Below are positions 1 through 10,783 of a stretch of 64,000 nucleotides of DNA, in pieces; position 1 is the first letter of the stretch, and every line of letters begins with the position of its first letter. The DNA is from Primulina eburnea. Its lineage: Eukaryota; Streptophyta; Magnoliopsida; Lamiales; Gesneriaceae. The notes under the pieces were generated by a model. That model saw only the letters and a program-made list of their open reading frames with translations. It was not told the origin of the DNA and searched no databases. The stretch is from assembly GCF_022965805.1 (NCBI RefSeq), contig NC_133105.1:30954311-31018310 (forward strand), in the 5' to 3' direction. Both the position numbers and the translations under genes were made by a program.

Positions 1-111
1 GCATATTTATCAAGTAACATGTATGTAAATCTAAACATGTAGAAGAATACAAATCTGTATTCAACATTTAAATCTTGACTCGACTCGTTTCTAATCTAGG
101 AATCCCGGTGT

Positions 112-166
112 GAATAAGACGGTCTGTCACCTACCCAACCACTCGGGGCAACAGTACGTCTTATTC
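112..166 (-). other. Inverted repeat in GypA LTR
   Basis: Arms GAATAAGACG (112-121) and CGTCTTATTC (157-166) flank a 35-base loop. The same arrangement is in the other GypA LTR (near 6248-6302) and in the GypC LTRs. It lies downstream of the TATA box in element orientation, in the R/U5 side. The arms contain AATAA, so a role in RNA 3'-end formation is possible but is inference. Confidence 0.6.
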
Positions 167-503
167 CTAGACTTCGGTCAACTCTGTATCGAGGGTCTAC
201 ACATATAGCAAATATGCTCCTATGCGTCGATACACCGAAACGTCTAGTTTTGGCAAATCTGCCAATATCTCCTATCTCAGGACTCGAATATACCTCAATA
301 AATAAGACATTACATAATCAAATGTAATAACAATCTAGTATGTGATTTAGGGAAACTCGTATCAAATCTGAATCGAGTTGTGCAATCCCAAGACCACATG
401 AATTATACCTTTCTTGTCGAATCGTCGGTCGAAGTCTCGAAGTCGGAATGTCACTCTGTCAAAACTAATCTTCTGAAGATGATGAAATGAAGTGTCAATG
501 CAA

Positions 504-516
504 GGTATTTATATAG
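504..516 (-). promoter_or_regulatory. TATA box of GypA 3' LTR
   Basis: The minus strand reads CTATATAAATACC. The same string is at 6640-6652 in the 5' LTR, where it would drive element transcription. The GC-rich modules end about 50 bases upstream. Confidence 0.65.
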
Positions 517-562
517 CATGCCATGTGTCAACATAAAAATCGAAGGTGGCAATTCGCATGCA

Positions 563-750
563 GCACCGCGGGTGCGGCAACTCAAGAGCGCGGGTGCGCT
601 GTGCTCACGGCAGCCCTTGCATTTTCTGAAATTCTCGGACCGCGGGTGCGGTGAAGTTATTACCGCGGGTGCGGTGTCTGTTCGCACAATTTCACCAATT
701 TTTATCAATGCACCGCGGGTGCGGTGATGTTATTACCGCGGGTGCGGTGT
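563..750 (-). repeat. GC-rich module cluster in GypA LTR (copy 1)
   Basis: Six copies or near copies of a 14-16-base unit, CACCGCACCCGCGGTG on the element strand, are scattered through about 190 bases. Each unit is itself an inverted repeat, CACCGC and GCGGTG around ACCC. The same unit occurs in the otherwise different GypB LTRs. Confidence 0.8.
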
Positions 751-848
751 GGCTTCGGCCATTCCTTTAATATTCTCATTTTTATATCATACATTCTTAC
801 CTCTACAAGTCTAACATCAATGCCAGTTGATAATTCTCGAGCCTTACA

Positions 849-863
849 TTTCTCCCCCTCTTA
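849..863 (-). other. GypA polypurine tract
   Basis: The minus strand is AAGAGGGGGAGAAA directly before the 3' LTR start TGTAAGG. This is the expected place for priming of plus-strand DNA. The tract is shared with GypC (31649-31663), pointing to relatedness of these two families. Confidence 0.85.
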
Positions 864-948
864 GACAGGAGTTCGTCCTCGAACTCGCAAGCAATTAATC
901 ATACAAGTGTATACAAAAGCAGTAAAATCAACTAACAGAATACTTACA

Positions 949-2259
949 TCAACTGAATAGCTCGGAATGCCTCTGTCTCATCTCAGACTCTGTCTCCCAA
1001 GTTGCTTCCTCGATGCCATGACGACTCCATTGAACCTTCACAAGCGGAATGATCTTGGTTCTAAGCTGTTTCTCCTTCCGATCAAGAATCTGTATCGGTC
1101 TTTCAACATAGCTCAGAGTCTGATCTAGCTCGGCTTCGTCAGGTTGAATGACATGAGAATCATCCGGCATGTATTTGCGCAACATCGATACATGAAAAAC
1201 ATCATGTATACCGGACAGTGAAGGAGGAAGAGAAAGTCTGTAAGCTCGATCGCCAATCTTCTCAAGGATCTCGTATGGACCGACGTATCTAGGAGACAAC
1301 TTCCCACGCTTGCCAAATCTGACAACGCCTCTGAAAGGTGAAATCTTCAAAAATACTCTGTCTCCCTGATCAAACACTAACGGTCTGCGTCTGATATTGG
1401 CATACTTCGCTTGCCTATCTTGTGCCGTCTTCATTCTCTTCTGAATGATCTTCACTTTCTCGGTCATCTCACGAATCATATCAGGTCCCAACTCTGGTAC
1501 CTCGGAGATATCATCCCAGTACAACGGAGATCTGCACTTCTTTCCGTATAAAGCTTCGAACGGTGCCATCTCAATGCTAGTCTGATAGCTGTTGTTGTAT
1601 GAAAACTCACACAACGGCAATGAATCTTGCCAACTAGTACCAAAATCTAGTACTACCGCTCTCAGCATGTCCTCTAAAGTCTGGATAGTCCGCTCTGACT
1701 GTCCATCCGTCTGAGGATGATAAGCAGTGCTCAGGTGTAAAGTCGTACCCAAAGCTTGCTGTAAGCTGTGCCAGAAGTGAGAAGTAAATCGTGGATCACG
1801 ATCTGATACGATCGACTTCGGCACACCGTGCAATCTGATGACCTCTCTGACATACAACTCTGCCATCTGATCGTGTCGATAGGTCATTCTATACGGAATA
1901 AAGCACGCTGATTTGGTCAGTCTGTCTATCACAACCCAAATCGCGTCACAGCCCCGCGAAGATCGAGGTAACTTCGTCACGAAGTCCATGGAAATGTGGT
2001 CCCATTTCCATTCAGGAATAGACAAACTCTGAAGTAAACCTCCGGGCTTCTTTCTTTCTGCCTTCACCTGCTGGCAATTCAGGCATCTAGACACAAATTC
2101 TGCAATGTCTGTCTTCATCTGTTTCCACCAGAATTGTGTCTTCAAATCATTGTACATCTTCCTGCCTCCAGGATGAATGCTAAGCCGACTACAGTGTGCC
2201 TCTGACATGATCTGTCGTCTCAAATCTGAAATCTCTGGCACTACTAAGCGGTTATTCAC
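949..2259 (-). pseudogene. GypA integrase with C-terminal chromodomain
   Basis: An open stretch of 436 codons covers nearly all of a gypsy integrase. Numbering from codon 1 of the stretch, the zinc-binding region includes C59 and C62. The catalytic D,D35E set is D92, D153 and E189, all present, with 35 residues between the last two. The final ~60 residues form a chromodomain, typical of chromoviruses that read chromatin marks at insertion sites. The reading frame has no ATG at its upstream end: it is the C-terminal part of a pol polyprotein, separated from RNase H by a TAA at 2287-2289 and a frameshift near 2415. Integrase itself looks intact, but it could not be made from a full-length pol in this copy. 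Confidence 0.93.
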
Positions 2260-3676
2260 ATACAGAATAGAATCTCTAACCTGATATTATGATATATGAC
2301 CAGCTCTTACCATATCAATCGATCTCTGAATGCTCGGATCAGTTCTTTGCGCTTCTTTGATCCTCAAAATCAGATCTGGCTCAATCTGAATCGCAGCAAG
2401 TCGCAACGGTCTACTCTGTATCAAATGTAAATCCAGACAAGCAACAATCCTCTACTAAATTCGATACACCTACAGTCGACAAGGAAAGCGCACATACCTT
2501 TCGACTCAAGGCGTCTGCTGCTGCATTCGACTTTCCTGGATGGTATTTGATCTCGCAATCAAAATCTTTCAACAGATCAAGCCATCGTCGCTGCCTCATG
2601 TTCAACTCTGACTGAGAAAAGAGGTACTTCAAGCAATTATGATCAGAGTAGATCTCGAATTTCTCGCCATACAGATAATGGCGCCAGATCTTGAGTGCAA
2701 ATACGATCGCTGCCAACTCAAGATCATGAATCGGATAGCGGGTCTCGTGTGGCTTCAGCTGTCTAGAGGCGTACGCTATCACGTGCCCTCGCTGCATAAG
2801 AACACATCCTAACCCTCTGTGAGATGCGTCACAGTATACAACGAACTCACCTGTACCTGCAGGAATCGTCAAGACAGGCGCACTAGTCAGCCTCTTCTTC
2901 AGCTCTACAAAACTGGCTTCACAATCTTCAGACCACACAAATGGCATATTCTTCTGTGTCAACTGGGTGATAGGCTTCGCTATACTGGAGAAATCTCGAA
3001 TAAAACGTCGATAATACCCGGCTAGACCCATGAAACTGCGTATCTCTGGCACAGAAGTCGGTCTCGGCCAACTGATCACATCTTCAACTTTACTCGGATC
3101 TACCGCAATACCATCTCCAGATATAATGTGACCCAAGAAGACGACCTGTCTCAGCCAGAATTCACACTTGGACAGTTTGGCATACAACTGCTCATTTCTC
3201 AAAGTCTTCAATACAATCCTCAGGTGATCTGCATGCTCAGTCAAATTCTTCGAATACACCAAAATGTCGTCAATAAACACAATCACAAAATCATCTAAAT
3301 ATCTCTGAAAAATGCGGTTCATCAAACTCATAAACACCGCAGGTGCATTCGTCAAACCGAAAGGCATAACAACAAACTCGTAATGTCCATACCTGGTTCG
3401 GAATGCAGTCTTCGATATATCAACATCTCTAACTCGGAGCTGATGATACCCTGATCTCAAATCGATCTTCGAGTATACAGAAGATCCCTGTAGCTGATCA
3501 AACAAGTCGTCGATGCGAGGCAAAGGATACTTGTTCTTCACTGTTGCCTTGTTCAACTGCATATAATCAATACACAGTCGCATCGAACCATCTTTCTTTC
3601 GAACGAAAAGCACCGGAGCACCCCAAGGAGATACACTGGGTCTGATATATCCCTTGGACAAAAGATCCTCCAACTA
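2260..3676 (-). pseudogene. GypA reverse transcriptase-RNase H, broken
   Basis: The stretch 2411-3673 encodes gypsy RT and RNase H: the RT active site FIDDIL is intact, and the RNase H part contains YCDASHRG and ends near DALSRK, the usual tail of gypsy RNase H. It follows the protease frame directly, but a TAG at 3674-3676 interrupts the junction. A frameshift near 2415 moves the linker to integrase into another frame, and that frame then meets TAA at 2287-2289. The enzyme domains are recognisable but cannot be translated as one pol. Confidence 0.92.
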
Positions 3677-5465
3677 TGCTTTCAACTCTTTCAGCTCTAT
3701 CGGCGCCATCCTATACGGAGCTCTCGAAATAGGAACAGAACCGGGCATAAGATCTATGCTGAAATCAACCTCTCGAACTGGAGGCAACCCTGGAATCTCG
3801 TCTGGGAATACATCTGTAAACTCGCAAACCACTGGCAGATCTGCCAATGCTGGGCTAGACTTCAGTAGATCTACTGAATATACGAGAAAGCCCTCTGCTC
3901 CTCTCTGAAGCAATCTACTCGTAGTCAGAGCAGATACTAAAGGAATCCGAGATCTGGAACCCTTGCCGTAGAATTTCCACTCATCTGTCATGTCGGGTCT
4001 GAATCTGACAATCTTGTGGAAACAATCTACAGTGGCCCTGTACTTGGTCAACATGTCTATACCAACTATACAGTCAAAATCAGCTAAACCAAGTACTACA
4101 CAGTCAAGATCAATCTCACGCCCCTCAAACTGAAGCATACAGTGTCTAACAGTAGTCACAGATATCAACCCACTCCCCAACGGAGAAGCTATAGACACTA
4201 CCGTAGACATCGACTCAACAGGCAATGCATGTCTCAATGCAAAATGTTCAGAGATGAATGTATGAGATGCACCTGTGTCAATCAACACATATGCAGGATA
4301 ACCGCAAAGAAAACAGTTACCTGCAATGACGTCATCTGGCGCCTCCTGCGCCTGCTCCTCTGTCAGGGCAAAAACACGTGCCTGCTGTCGGGGAGGCTGA
4401 CTCACCGTCTGACTACCTCCTGGTCTCTGCTGAGTCTGTGTGGAGGGTGGCTGGAAGGAGTGTACAGAAGATGCCTGTCTCTCCATCTGTGGCGCTGGTG
4501 CTGATGATCCTGTGCTATGGAATCGTTGTGCACCTCTCTGGGGACAAACTCTAGCAAAGTGTCCCTGATGCCTACAGATGTTGCAGCGTCCCATAACTCC
4601 TTGACACTGCTCTGTCGCATGTCGTCCTCCACACGAGCTACAATACACGCCACTGTAATCTGAACCCCGACCTCTCTGTCGAGATCCACTCGAACTCGAT
4701 GAACTGCTTCCGGATTTCTTAAACTGTCTGCCCTTAGCCTTCAGAAATTCCTTCTTGCCACTACCACTAGCTCCACTGTCAAAACGAGGAGGAGGTGGTG
4801 GAAACTGTACGGTAGTAGGCTGTGGCGGTCTCTGCCCCTGAACACCGTAGGAAGCCCCTCGCTGCCTGATCAAGCCAGCCTCTGCTCCCTTAGCTCTGTT
4901 CAGTGCCTCTGAAAAAGTACTAGGCCGTCCCGTGTTCACCAAAGTAAAAACATCGGGGTTCAGCCCGTTGATAAACTGATCAGCCACTGCCTCGTCGTTC
5001 CCTGCTACATGCGGTGCAAATCGTAGCAATGCAGAAAATTTAGCAACATACTCCTCGATGTTCCACTGTCCCTGCTTCAGATTCGCAAATTCAGCTCCTT
5101 TATCTTTTCGGTAAGAGACGGGGAAGAAACGCTGATAGAACTCATCCTTGAAGACTTTCCACGTGATGTCCATGCCTCGGTGCTCCAAGGCTCTCTTTGT
5201 AGTCAACCACTAGCTCTTGGCAACTTCTTGCATCTGATGCCCTATCAACTTCACACGTCGCTCATCAGTATATGCCAAAGACTCAACAACATCTCGATGT
5301 CATCAAGCAGCTCTCGCATTCTACTGCACTCTCTGTGCCCTTCAGGGTAGGCGGATGGAAAGACTGAAATCTCTTCAATAAGGTCTCCATCGGCAGAGCG
5401 GTAACATCCATCTGTGCACCGGACGTGCTACCCTGCTCTGGCTGTGGTATACGTCTACGTGGCAT
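3677..5465 (-). pseudogene. GypA gag-protease, broken
   Basis: The probable start ATG is at 5463-5465 (MPRRRIPQ). The capsid-like gag region then suffers small deletions near 5283-5310 that shift the frame, and a TAG at 5210-5212. From 5206 the frame is open for about 510 codons through the rest of gag, two cysteine-rich knuckles (one reads CNICRHQGHFARVC) and the aspartic protease (LIDTGASHTF). The TAG at 5210-5212 is a CAG-to-TAG change on the plus strand if the parent codon was tryptophan. Gag assembles the particle and protease cleaves the polyprotein; this copy can do neither unaided. Confidence 0.9.
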
Positions 5466-5703
5466 AAATCTGATTACCAAACTGATTAGTACACAATCAA
5501 TATCATCTGTCTCAGCCCTCCTCTGATCATATACCTCTGATCGAGAATCGGTTCTGATTCAGGCTTGAAATACTGTAAATCAATTCAGATAACAATACAA
5601 CATATAATAGGGAAAGCAATAAATCATGCTAGCATCTCAAAAGCAAGGAAGTTGACTCGATCTACCCCGCTCATTCTATTCTATCTCAGTCTACAGAACC
5701 TAC
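5466..5703 (-). other. GypA untranslated leader
   Basis: Sequence between the primer binding site and the gag start. I see no coding signal and no clear structure. Confidence 0.6.
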
Positions 5704-5716
5704 TGCTCTGATACCA
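5704..5716 (-). other. GypA primer binding site
   Basis: The minus strand is TGGTATCAGAGCA, the plant initiator-Met tRNA 3'-end complement used by many plant LTR elements. It lies five bases inside the 5' LTR. Confidence 0.9.
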
Positions 5717-6639
5717 CCTGTTGTGGGGACCCGGGCTCTAACTCAATTCTTTTGGGATTTAATTGGATCTTTGTTCGAAAATGTGGGTCAAAAATTTGCA
5801 TTTAACATTAATTCAAATGTATAATAAAAGCATGACATATATTTATAATAATTAAACAACATCAGATACATACAAGTCTGTCTAGTACAAAGATACAACT
5901 AATGTTAGAATCTCAAATACAAGTAGTTCAGATCTAGACAAAAACTACTAGTAATCTGCTGCTACACCCGGCATCACCACGCTATCAACTCTCTCTTCCT
6001 CGTCGTGACCCTGATCCTGCCCCACCTGTTGCCATGCACACATACAGACACGACAACAGCCGGATAACTCCGGTGAGAACATATCCCAGTATAAAACATG
6101 GAGGCATGCAATGTAATAATCATGTACAAAAGCATAGCATATTTATCAAGTAACATGTATGTAAATCTAAACATGTAGAAGAATACAAATCTGTATTCAA
6201 CATTTAAATCTTGACTCGACTCGTTTCTAATCTAGGGATCCCGGTGTGAATAAGACGGTCTGTCACCTACCCAACCACTCGAGGCAACGGTACGTCTTAT
6301 TCCTAGACTTCGGTCAACTCTGTATCGAGGGTCTACACATATAGCAAATCTGCTCCTATGCGTCGATACACGGAAACGTCTAGTTTTGGCAAATCTGCCA
6401 ATATCTCCTATCTCAGGACTCGAATATACCTCAATAAATAAGACATTACATAATCAAATGTAATAACAATCTAGTATGTGATTTAGGGAAACTCGTATCA
6501 AATCTAAATCGAGTTGTGCAATCCCAAGACCACATGAATTATACCTTTCTTGTCGAATCGTCGGTCGAAGTCTCGAAGTCGGAATGTCACTCTGTCAAAA
6601 CTAATCTTCTGAAGATGATGAAATGAAGTGTCAATGCAA

Positions 6640-6652
6640 GGTATTTATATAG
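6640..6652 (-). promoter_or_regulatory. TATA box of GypA 5' LTR
   Basis: The minus strand reads CTATATAAATACC in the LTR that would promote transcription of GypA. No sequenced transcript is available to fix the start site. Confidence 0.65.
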
Positions 6653-6698
6653 AATGCCATGTGTCAACATAAAAATCGAAGGTGGCAATTCGCATGCA

Positions 6699-6886
6699 GC
6701 ACCGCGGGTGCGGCAACTCAAGAGCGCGGGTGCGCTGTGCTCACGGCAGCCCTTGCATTTTCTGAAATTCTCGGACCGCGGGTGCGGTGATGTTATTACC
6801 GCGGGTGTGGTGTCTGTTCGCACAATTTCACCAATTTTTATCAATGCACCGCGGGTGCGGTGATGTTATTACCGCGGGTGCGGTGT
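6699..6886 (-). repeat. GC-rich module cluster in GypA LTR (copy 2)
   Basis: Six modules as at 563-750, with one base change in the fourth. They sit in U3, about 50 bases upstream of the TATA box in the sense of the element. Confidence 0.8.
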
Positions 6887-7512
6887 GGCTTCGGCCATTC
6901 CTTTAAAATTCTCATTTTTATATCATACATTCTTACCTCTACAAGTCTAACATCAATGCCAGTTTATAATTCTCGAGCCTTACAATGTTATATTCTTGAG
7001 TTACTTTTGGAAGACTTTATGGGCTAAACTTGGCACAAAATTGTTGTTTTCTACTACCTGTCATCCTCAAACGGATGGACAAACTGAAGTTGTCAATAGA
7101 ACTTTGGGAACACTTTTGCGTGCTATTCTTAAAAAGAACATGGATTGACATTTCTATGTACTTTATTTTGGGGTTGCCTAGGACTAAGAAGGGGTGGGAT
7201 TTTATTTTCGTTGTTGTGGATAGATTCTCTAAGATGGCACATTTTATAGCTTGTCATAAAACCGATGATGCTTCAAACATTGCGGATTTGTTCTTTAGAG
7301 AAGTCGTTAGGTTGCATGGCATGACTAGGAATATTGTTTCTGGTCGCGATGTTAAATTCATGAGTTACTTTTGGAATACTTTATGGGATAAACTTGGTAC
7401 AAAATTGTTGTTTTCTACTACTTGTCATCCTCAAACGGATGGACAAACTGAAGTTGTCAATAGAACTTTGGGAACACTTTTGCATGCTATTCTTAAAAAG
7501 AACTTCGATTGA

Positions 7513-10500
7513 CATTTCTATGGACTTTATTTTGGGGTTGCCTAGGACTAAGATGGGGAGGGATTCTATTTTTGTTGTTGTGGATAGATTCTCTAAGATG
7601 GCACATTTATAGCTTGTCATAAAACCGATGATGCTTCAAACATTGCGGATTTGTTCTTTAGAGAAGTCGTTAGGCTGCATGGCATGCCTAGGACTATTGT
7701 TTCTGGTCGCGATGTTAAATTCTTGAGTTACTTTTGGAAGACTATATGGGCTAAACTTGGCACAAAATTGTTGTTTTCTACTACTTGTCATCCTCAAACG
7801 GATGGACAAACTGAAGTTGTCAATAGAACTTTCAGAACACTTTTGCGTGCTATTCTTAAAAAGAACTTGGATTGACATTTCTATTGACTTTATTTTGGGG
7901 TTGCCTAGGACTCAGAAAGGGAGGGATTCTATTTTTGTTGTTGTGGATAGATTCTCTAAGATGACACATTTTATAGCTTGCCATAAAATCGATGATGCTT
8001 CAAACATTGCGGATTTGTTCTTTTGAGAAGTCGCTAGGTTGCATGGCATGCCTAGGACTATTGTTTCTGGTCGCGATGTTAAATTTTTGAGTTACTTTTG
8101 GAAGACTTTATGGGATAAACTTGGCACAAAATTGTTGTTTTCTACTACTTGTCATCCTCAAACGGATGGACAAACTGAAGTTGTCAATAGAACTTTGGGA
8201 ACACTTTTGCGTGCTATTCTTAGAAAGAACTTGGATTGACATTTCTATGGACTTTATTTTGGGGTTGCCTAGGACTAAGATAGGGAGGGATTCTATTTTT
8301 GTTGTTGTGGATAGATTCTCTAAGATGGCACATTTATAGCTTGTCATAAAACCGATGATGCTTCAAACATTGCGGATTTGTTCTTTAGAGAAGTCGCTAG
8401 GTTGCATGGCATGCCTAGGACTATTGTTTCTGGTCGCGATGTTAAATTCTTGAGTTACTTTTGGAAGACTTTATGGGCTAAACTTGGCACAAAATTGTTG
8501 TTTTCTACTACTTGTCATCCTCAAACGGATGGACAAACTGAAGTTGTCAATAGAACTTTGGGAACACTTTTGCGTGCTATTCTTAAAAAGAACTTTGATT
8601 GAAATTTCTATGGACTTTATTTTGGGGTTGCCTAGGACTAAGAAGGGAAGGGATTTTATTTTCGTTGTTGTGGATAGATTCTCTAAGATGGCACATTTTA
8701 TACCTTGTCATAAAACCAATGATGCTTCAAACATTGAGGATTTGTTCTTTAGAGAAGTCGTTAGGTTGCATGGCATGCCTAGGACTACTGTTTCTGGTCG
8801 CGATGTTAAATTCTTGAGTTACTTTTGGAAGCCTTTATGGGATAAACTTGTCACAAAATTGTTGTTTTCTACTACTTGTCATCCTCAAACGGATGGACAA
8901 ACTGAAGTTGTCAATAGAACTTTGGGAACACTTTTGCGTGCTTTCTTAAAAAGAACTTGGATTGACATTTCTATGGACTTTATTTTGGGGTTGCCTAGGA
9001 CTAAGAAGGGGAGGGATTATATTTTTGTTGTTGTGGATAGATTCTCTAAGATGGAACATTTTATAGCTTGTCATAAAACAGATGATGCTTCAAACATTGA
9101 GGATTTGTTCTTTAGAGAAGTCGTTAGGTTGCATGGCATGCCTGGGACTATTGTTTCTGGTCGCGATGTTAAATTCTTGAGTTACTTTTGGAAGACTTTA
9201 TGGGCTAAACATGGCACAAAATTGTTGTTTTCTACTACTTGTCATCCTCAAACGGATGGACAAACTGAAGTTGTCAATAGAACTTTGGGAACACTTTTGC
9301 GTGCTATTCTTAAAAAGAAATTGGATTGACATTTCTATGGACTTTATTTTGGGGTTGCCTAGGACTAAGAAGGAGAGGGATTCTATTTTCGCTGTTGTGG
9401 ATAGATTCTCTAAGATGGCACATTTATAGCATGTCATAAAACCGATGATGCTTCAAATATTGCGGATTTGTTCTTTAGAGAAGTCGTTAGGTGGCATGGC
9501 ATGCCTAGGACTATTGTTTCTGATCGCGATGTTATATTCTTGAGTTACTTTTGGAAGACTTTATGGGCTAAACTTGGCACAAAATTGTTGTTTTCTACTA
9601 CTTGTCATCCTCAAACGGATGGACAAACTGAAGTTGTCCATAGAACTTTGGGAACACTTTTGCGTGCTATTCTTAAAAAGAACTTGGATTGACATTTCTA
9701 TGTACTTTATTTTGGGGTTGCCTAGGACTAAGAAGGGGAGGGATTTTATTTTCGTTGTTGTGGATAGATTCTCTAAGATGGCACATTTTATAGCTTGTCA
9801 TAAAACCGATGATGCTTCAAACATTGCGGATTTGTTCTTTAGAGAAGTCGTTAGGTTGCATGGCATGACTAGGAATATTGTTTCTGGTCGCGATGTTAAA
9901 TTCATGAGTTACTTTTGGAATACTTTATGGGCTAAACTTGGTACAAAATTGTTGTTTTCTACTACTTGTCATCCTCAAACGGATGGACAAACTGAAGTTG
10001 TCAATAGAACTTTGGGAACACTATTGCGTGCTATTCTTAAAAAGAACTTGGATTGACATTTCTATGGACTTTATTTTGGGGTTGCCTAGGACTAAGAAGG
10101 AGAGGGATTCTATTTTCGCTGTTGTGGATAGATTCTCTAAGATGGCACATTTATAGCATGTCATAAAACCGATGATGCTTCAAATATTGCGGATTTGTTC
10201 TTTATAGAAGTCGTTAGGTGGCATGGCATGCCTAGGACTATTGTTTCTGATGGCGATGTTATATTCTTGAGTTACTTTTGGAAGACTTTATGGGCTAAAC
10301 TTGGCACAAAATTGTTGTTTTCTACTACTTGTCATCCTCAAACGGATGGACAAACTGAAGTTGTCAATAGAACTTTGGGAACACTTTTGCGTGCTATTCT
10401 TAAAAAGAACTTGGATTGACATTTCTATGTACTTTATTTTGGGGTTGCCTAGGACTAAGAAGGGGTGGGATTTTATTTTCGTTGTTGTGGATAGATTCTC

Positions 10501-10783
10501 TAAGATTTCACATTTTATGGCTTGTCATAAAACCGATGATGCTTCAAACATTGCGGATTTGTTCTTTAGAGAAGTCGTTAGGTTGCATGGCATGACTAGG
10601 AATATTGTTTCTGGTCGCGATGTTAAATTCATGAGTTACTTTTGGAATACTTTATGGGCTAAACTTGGTACAAAATTGTTGTTTTCTACTACTAGTCATC
10701 CTCAAACGGATGGACAAACTGAAGTTGTCAATAGAACTTTGGGAACACTTTTGTGTGCTATTCTTAAAAAGAACTTCGATTGA
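7513..10783 (+). repeat. SatIN higher-order repeat 1 (9 monomers)
   Basis: By diagnostic variants the nine monomers run B-C-D-E-F-G-A-G-A. Markers: B has TKMGRDS and KTIW; C has TQKGRDS, KIDDAS and EVARL; D has TKIGRDS and MAHL-stop; E has IPCHKT and LVTK; F has GRDYIF, MPGT and AKHGT; G has [13 protein letters not shown] has MYFIL, MTRN and FWNTL. The period to the next B monomer is 3271 bp. Confidence 0.8.
8484..9329 (+). pseudogene. Longest fused integrase-core frame in the array
   Basis: A 281-codon frame spans an out-of-frame segment plus two integrase cores. It exists because a one-base deletion near 8943 in monomer E cancels the frame shift that normally falls at the monomer junction. 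Both cores have lost the second catalytic Asp (SGRD instead of SDRD). This is a chance product of satellite mutation rather than a gene. Confidence 0.75.

Larger units (their letters stand above)
1..848 (-). repeat. GypA 3' LTR, truncated by the window edge
   Basis: Aligns without net indels to 6137-6984. On the element strand it begins TGTAAGGCTCGAG at 848. It contains a TATA box (504-516), six GC-rich modules (563-750) and a hairpin with GAATAAGACG arms (112-166). About 415 bases of its far end lie outside the window. Confidence 0.93.
1..6984 (-). mobile_element. GypA: Ty3/gypsy chromovirus, 3' LTR cut by window start
   Basis: A minus-strand LTR retrotransposon. Both LTRs, an initiator-Met-type primer binding site, a polypurine tract and the order gag, protease, RT-RNase H, integrase, chromodomain are visible. 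The C-terminal chromodomain places it among chromoviruses, probably Tekay/Del-like (lineage is inference). The coding region carries several frameshifts and stops, so it is not autonomous. The 848 aligned LTR bases differ at about 10 sites by eye (about 1.2%), so the insertion is recent. The right LTR ends exactly where the satellite array begins, so GypA probably landed in the array. Confidence 0.95.
5722..6984 (-). repeat. GypA 5' LTR, complete
   Basis: A 1263-bp LTR, TG...CA. On the element strand it begins TGTAAGGCTCGAG and ends GGGTCCCCACA. It contains the TATA box at 6640-6652 and the GC-rich modules at 6699-6886. The five bases beyond it, ATGTT (6985-6989), already belong to the satellite and should be one copy of the target-site duplication. 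Confidence 0.93.

Noticed and set aside
5974..6174. Short frames inside LTRs (for example 5974-6174, 29772-29993, 53312-53500, 60877-61065).
   Set aside because: Each appears in both LTR copies of an element because the LTR is duplicated; lengths are within chance.
8484..9329. A domesticated tandem-integrase gene.
   Set aside because: The fusion depends on one deletion, both cores lack the second catalytic Asp, and it has no start context or promoter.
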